A stretch of 64,000 nt of DNA, taken from the NCBI RefSeq assembly GCF_003814745.1, contig NZ_RKRD01000001.1, positions 1,674,001 through 1,738,000 of the forward strand, written 5' to 3'. The stretch is from Hydrogenoanaerobacterium saccharovorans (GTDB lineage Bacteria > Bacillota > Clostridia > Oscillospirales > Ruminococcaceae). Shown here piece after piece: positions 62,253-64,000 of the stretch. The notes beneath the pieces were generated by a model. That model saw only the letters and a list, made by a program, of their open reading frames with translations. It made no database searches and had not been told where the DNA came from. A program made the position numbers and the translations under genes. The first letter of the stretch is position 1. The number at the start of each line of letters is the position of its first letter.

Positions 62253-64000
62253 TCACTTTTCTACAATTTTTACGTTCTCTTCACCCAACACGGCAATTAA
62301 TTCTCTGATTAGCACGTTGTTTACATCCACCCAGAGGTTTTTGGGCGCAATGGTTAATTTGCCTGTATCGGCAAACATAACATAAACCGGTGTGTTACCT
62401 TCAAAGATTTCAAGCAGATTTTTTGCTCTCTCAAATTCTTCAGACACAGCAGACGGCGTTTTTACAAAAAGCTGACGACGTCTGCCATTGCCATATACAA
62501 TACCGCTGTTAGCTGTTTGCTTTTGCTGTTGGCTGTTTTGATATTTTACACTGTCTTTGGCTGAAAGCTTGTCCTCTACGCTGCACACCTTGTCACAGAT
62601 AAGTTTGGCGGGTTCGTCTTCCCTTATGCTTATTCTGCCCGAAAACACCGCAATGGTACCTTTTTGCAGCAACTTGTTGTAATCAACAAGCACCTTCGGG
62701 AACACGACAACCTCCATCGAACCTGTGGTATCCTCAATAGTAAGAAATGCCATAGTATCGTTTTTACGGGTAGTTTTTACTGATTTACCGATAATGATAG
62801 CGACTATATCCACTGGAACATTATCGTAATGCTCACTGGTTACCTCTAAAATTTTATGCGCCCCTATTTTAAGGATAACATTTTGATACTCCCCGACAGG
62901 GTGCCCCGATAAAAACAGCCCTGTTGTATCTTTTTCCATTTCTAAACGTTCCATTAAAGAAAAGTCATCCACATTTGGCAATTGGTATTCTTCTTTTTTT
63001 ACTTCAGTTTGTACAGTATCAAAAAAGCTTACCTGCCCTGCAACATTTTTATTTTTAATTTCGTCAAGATTTGCAAGAACTGCTTCGTATCCCAAAAGCA
63101 TTTGACGGCGGTTGGCACTGAAACTATCCAATGCACCGCATTTAATTAGGCTTTCCATCGACCGTTTGTTGAGGTCTTTACCATGCAGGCGTTGGCAAAA
63201 ATCGGTGAATCCTTTGAAATATCCGTTCGCCCGCTCTGCAATCAAATCTCCGATGAAACCCTTACCCAAGTTTTTTACCGCAAGCAACCCGAAGCGAATA
63301 TCTTCGCCCACAACAGTGAACCCTTCGTTACTGAAATTTACATCGGGCGGAAGCACCTTGATGTGCAGACGTGAACACTCATCGATGTACTCAATTACCT
63401 TATCGGTATTATCCAATACACTGGTCATCAGCGCTGCCATAAACTCTTTTGGGTAATGGCATTTCAGATACGCTGTTTGATAGGCGACTGTGGCATATGC
63501 CGCCGCGTGGGATTTATTGAATGCATAAGCGGCAAACGAATTCATTTCATCGAAGATTTGATTTGCTACCTGTTCGGGTACGCCATGGCGGATGGCACCC
63601 TCGCACTCCCATGTGCCGTCTTCCCGTTGGATGCCGTAGATGAAGTTACGGCGTTCTTTTTCCATCACATCTGCTTTCTTTTTACTCATGGCGCGGCGAA
63701 CAAGGTCAGCCCGCCCGTACGAGTAACCCGCAAGCTGGCGGCAAATTTGCATAACCTGCTCTTGGTACACGATACAGCCGTAAGTAACATCTAAAATCGG
63801 TTTTAGCAGCGGATGCTTGTAAGTGACAAGTTCGGGATTATGACGGTTTTTAATGTAACGCGGGATAGATTCCATCGGGCCCGGGCGGTAAAGCGATATG
63901 ACCGCGATCATATCCTCGATGGACTCTGGACCAAGACCGCTCAAAGTGCGGCACATGCCCGCGGACTCAAACTGAAACACGCCCTCGGTTTCTCCGCGGG
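62253..64000 (-). CDS. dnaE: DNA polymerase III alpha subunit, C-terminal half (5' end off window)
   Basis: Replicative polymerase subunit of the DnaE1 type. About 582 residues are present; the PHP domain and part of the palm lie beyond 64000. The visible part starts in ETEGVFQFESAGM, then GLGPESIEDMIAVISLYRPGPM, TYGCIVYQEQVMQI, FNKSHAAAYATVAYQTAYLK (fingers), helix-hairpin-helix RFGLLAVKNLGKG, and an OB fold with VAIIIGKSVKTTRKNDTMAFLTIED. The OB-type end and lack of an internal exonuclease exclude PolC. Confidence 0.95.
   Translation of the reverse strand, partial: RGETEGVFQFESAGMCRTLSGLGPESIEDMIAVISLYRPGPMESIPRYIKNRHNPELVTYKHPLLKPILDVTYGCIVYQEQVMQICRQLAGYSYGRADLVRRAMSKKKADVMEKERRNFIYGIQREDGTWECEGAIRHGVPEQVANQIFDEMNSFAAYAFNKSHAAAYATVAYQTAYLKCHYPKEFMAALMTSVLDNTDKVIEYIDECSRLHIKVLPPDVNFSNEGFTVVGEDIRFGLLAVKNLGKGFIGDLIAERANGYFKGFTDFCQRLHGKDLNKRSMESLIKCGALDSFSANRRQMLLGYEAVLANLDEIKNKNVAGQVSFFDTVQTEVKKEEYQLPNVDDFSLMERLEMEKDTTGLFLSGHPVGEYQNVILKIGAHKILEVTSEHYDNVPVDIVAIIIGKSVKTTRKNDTMAFLTIEDTTGSMEVVVFPKVLVDYNKLLQKGTIAVFSGRISIREDEPAKLICDKVCSVEDKLSAKDSVKYQNSQQQKQTANSGIVYGNGRRRQLFVKTPSAVSEEFERAKNLLEIFEGNTPVYVMFADTGKLTIAPKNLWVDVNNVLIRELIAVLGEENVKIVEK

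Overview
The window looks like a chromosome segment from an anaerobic, endospore-forming low/mid-GC Firmicute of class Clostridia, probably Oscillospirales/Ruminococcaceae-like. The evidence is Spo0A, a SpoIVFA/SpoIVFB pair, NfnAB electron bifurcation, DapL-type lysine and DAP synthesis, a type III glutamine synthetase, a split archaeal-type glutamate synthase, and sigma-A promoters with a clean TTGACA-17-TATAAT pattern. Most genes lie on the minus strand in long, tightly packed operons. Gene functions are assigned from remembered family motifs, since no database search was possible.

Layout. 1-4.2 kb: a sugar ABC operon (binding lipoprotein, then ATPase cut by the window edge), a divergent GntR/LacI-hybrid regulator with mirrored palindromic operators, and a decayed IS3-family transposase remnant. 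4.3-19.4 kb: an almost gapless minus-strand run of 13 genes for glutamine/glutamate metabolism. It holds split glutamate synthase subunits, purA, type I glutamine synthetase, an ANTAR RNA-binding regulator, the glutamine-consuming enzymes carA, pyrG and glmS, and dapF and dapL. 19.5-21.8 kb: the divergent type III glutamine synthetase. Both divergent units start from near-consensus promoters, and each transcript runs almost at once into a strong intrinsic-terminator hairpin, which suggests attenuation. 21.8-24.2 kb: a small protein, spo0A and a PAS sensor kinase in one operon. 24.4-26.6 kb: a radical SAM protein with a helix-hairpin-helix end and its partner, behind a perfect LexA-type box overlapping the promoter start.

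26.7-34.6 kb: a DUF2752/zinc-ribbon membrane pair, pyrE, an HD-GYP protein, five tRNAs (Val, Asp, Phe, Gly, Cys) in one transcription unit, hslO, a methyltransferase, a TrpR-like regulator (yerC) and lysA. 34-41 kb: the proteostasis cluster tig-clpP-clpX-lon-ysxC. 41-47.4 kb: a phosphoesterase, thrC, a dipeptidase, a YraN protein, rnhB, ylqF, lepB, and rplS with a structured leader. 47.4-51.6 kb: a TIGR03960/TIGR03936-type radical SAM pair and spoIVFA-spoIVFB. 51.8-55.2 kb: a monofunctional glycosyltransferase, a small membrane protein, and nfnA-nfnB. 55.3-60.8 kb: two large cell-wall proteins, a GHL10-like lipoprotein and a 1318-residue protein joining a GHL10-like barrel, an amidase and Big2 repeats. 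61-64 kb: pfkA and the C-terminal half of dnaE.

The points most worth a second look are the glutamine super-operon with its ANTAR regulator and 5'-proximal terminators, the spo0A-kinase operon, the LexA-box-controlled radical SAM DNA-repair candidate, and the paired amidase/GHL10 cell-wall system.
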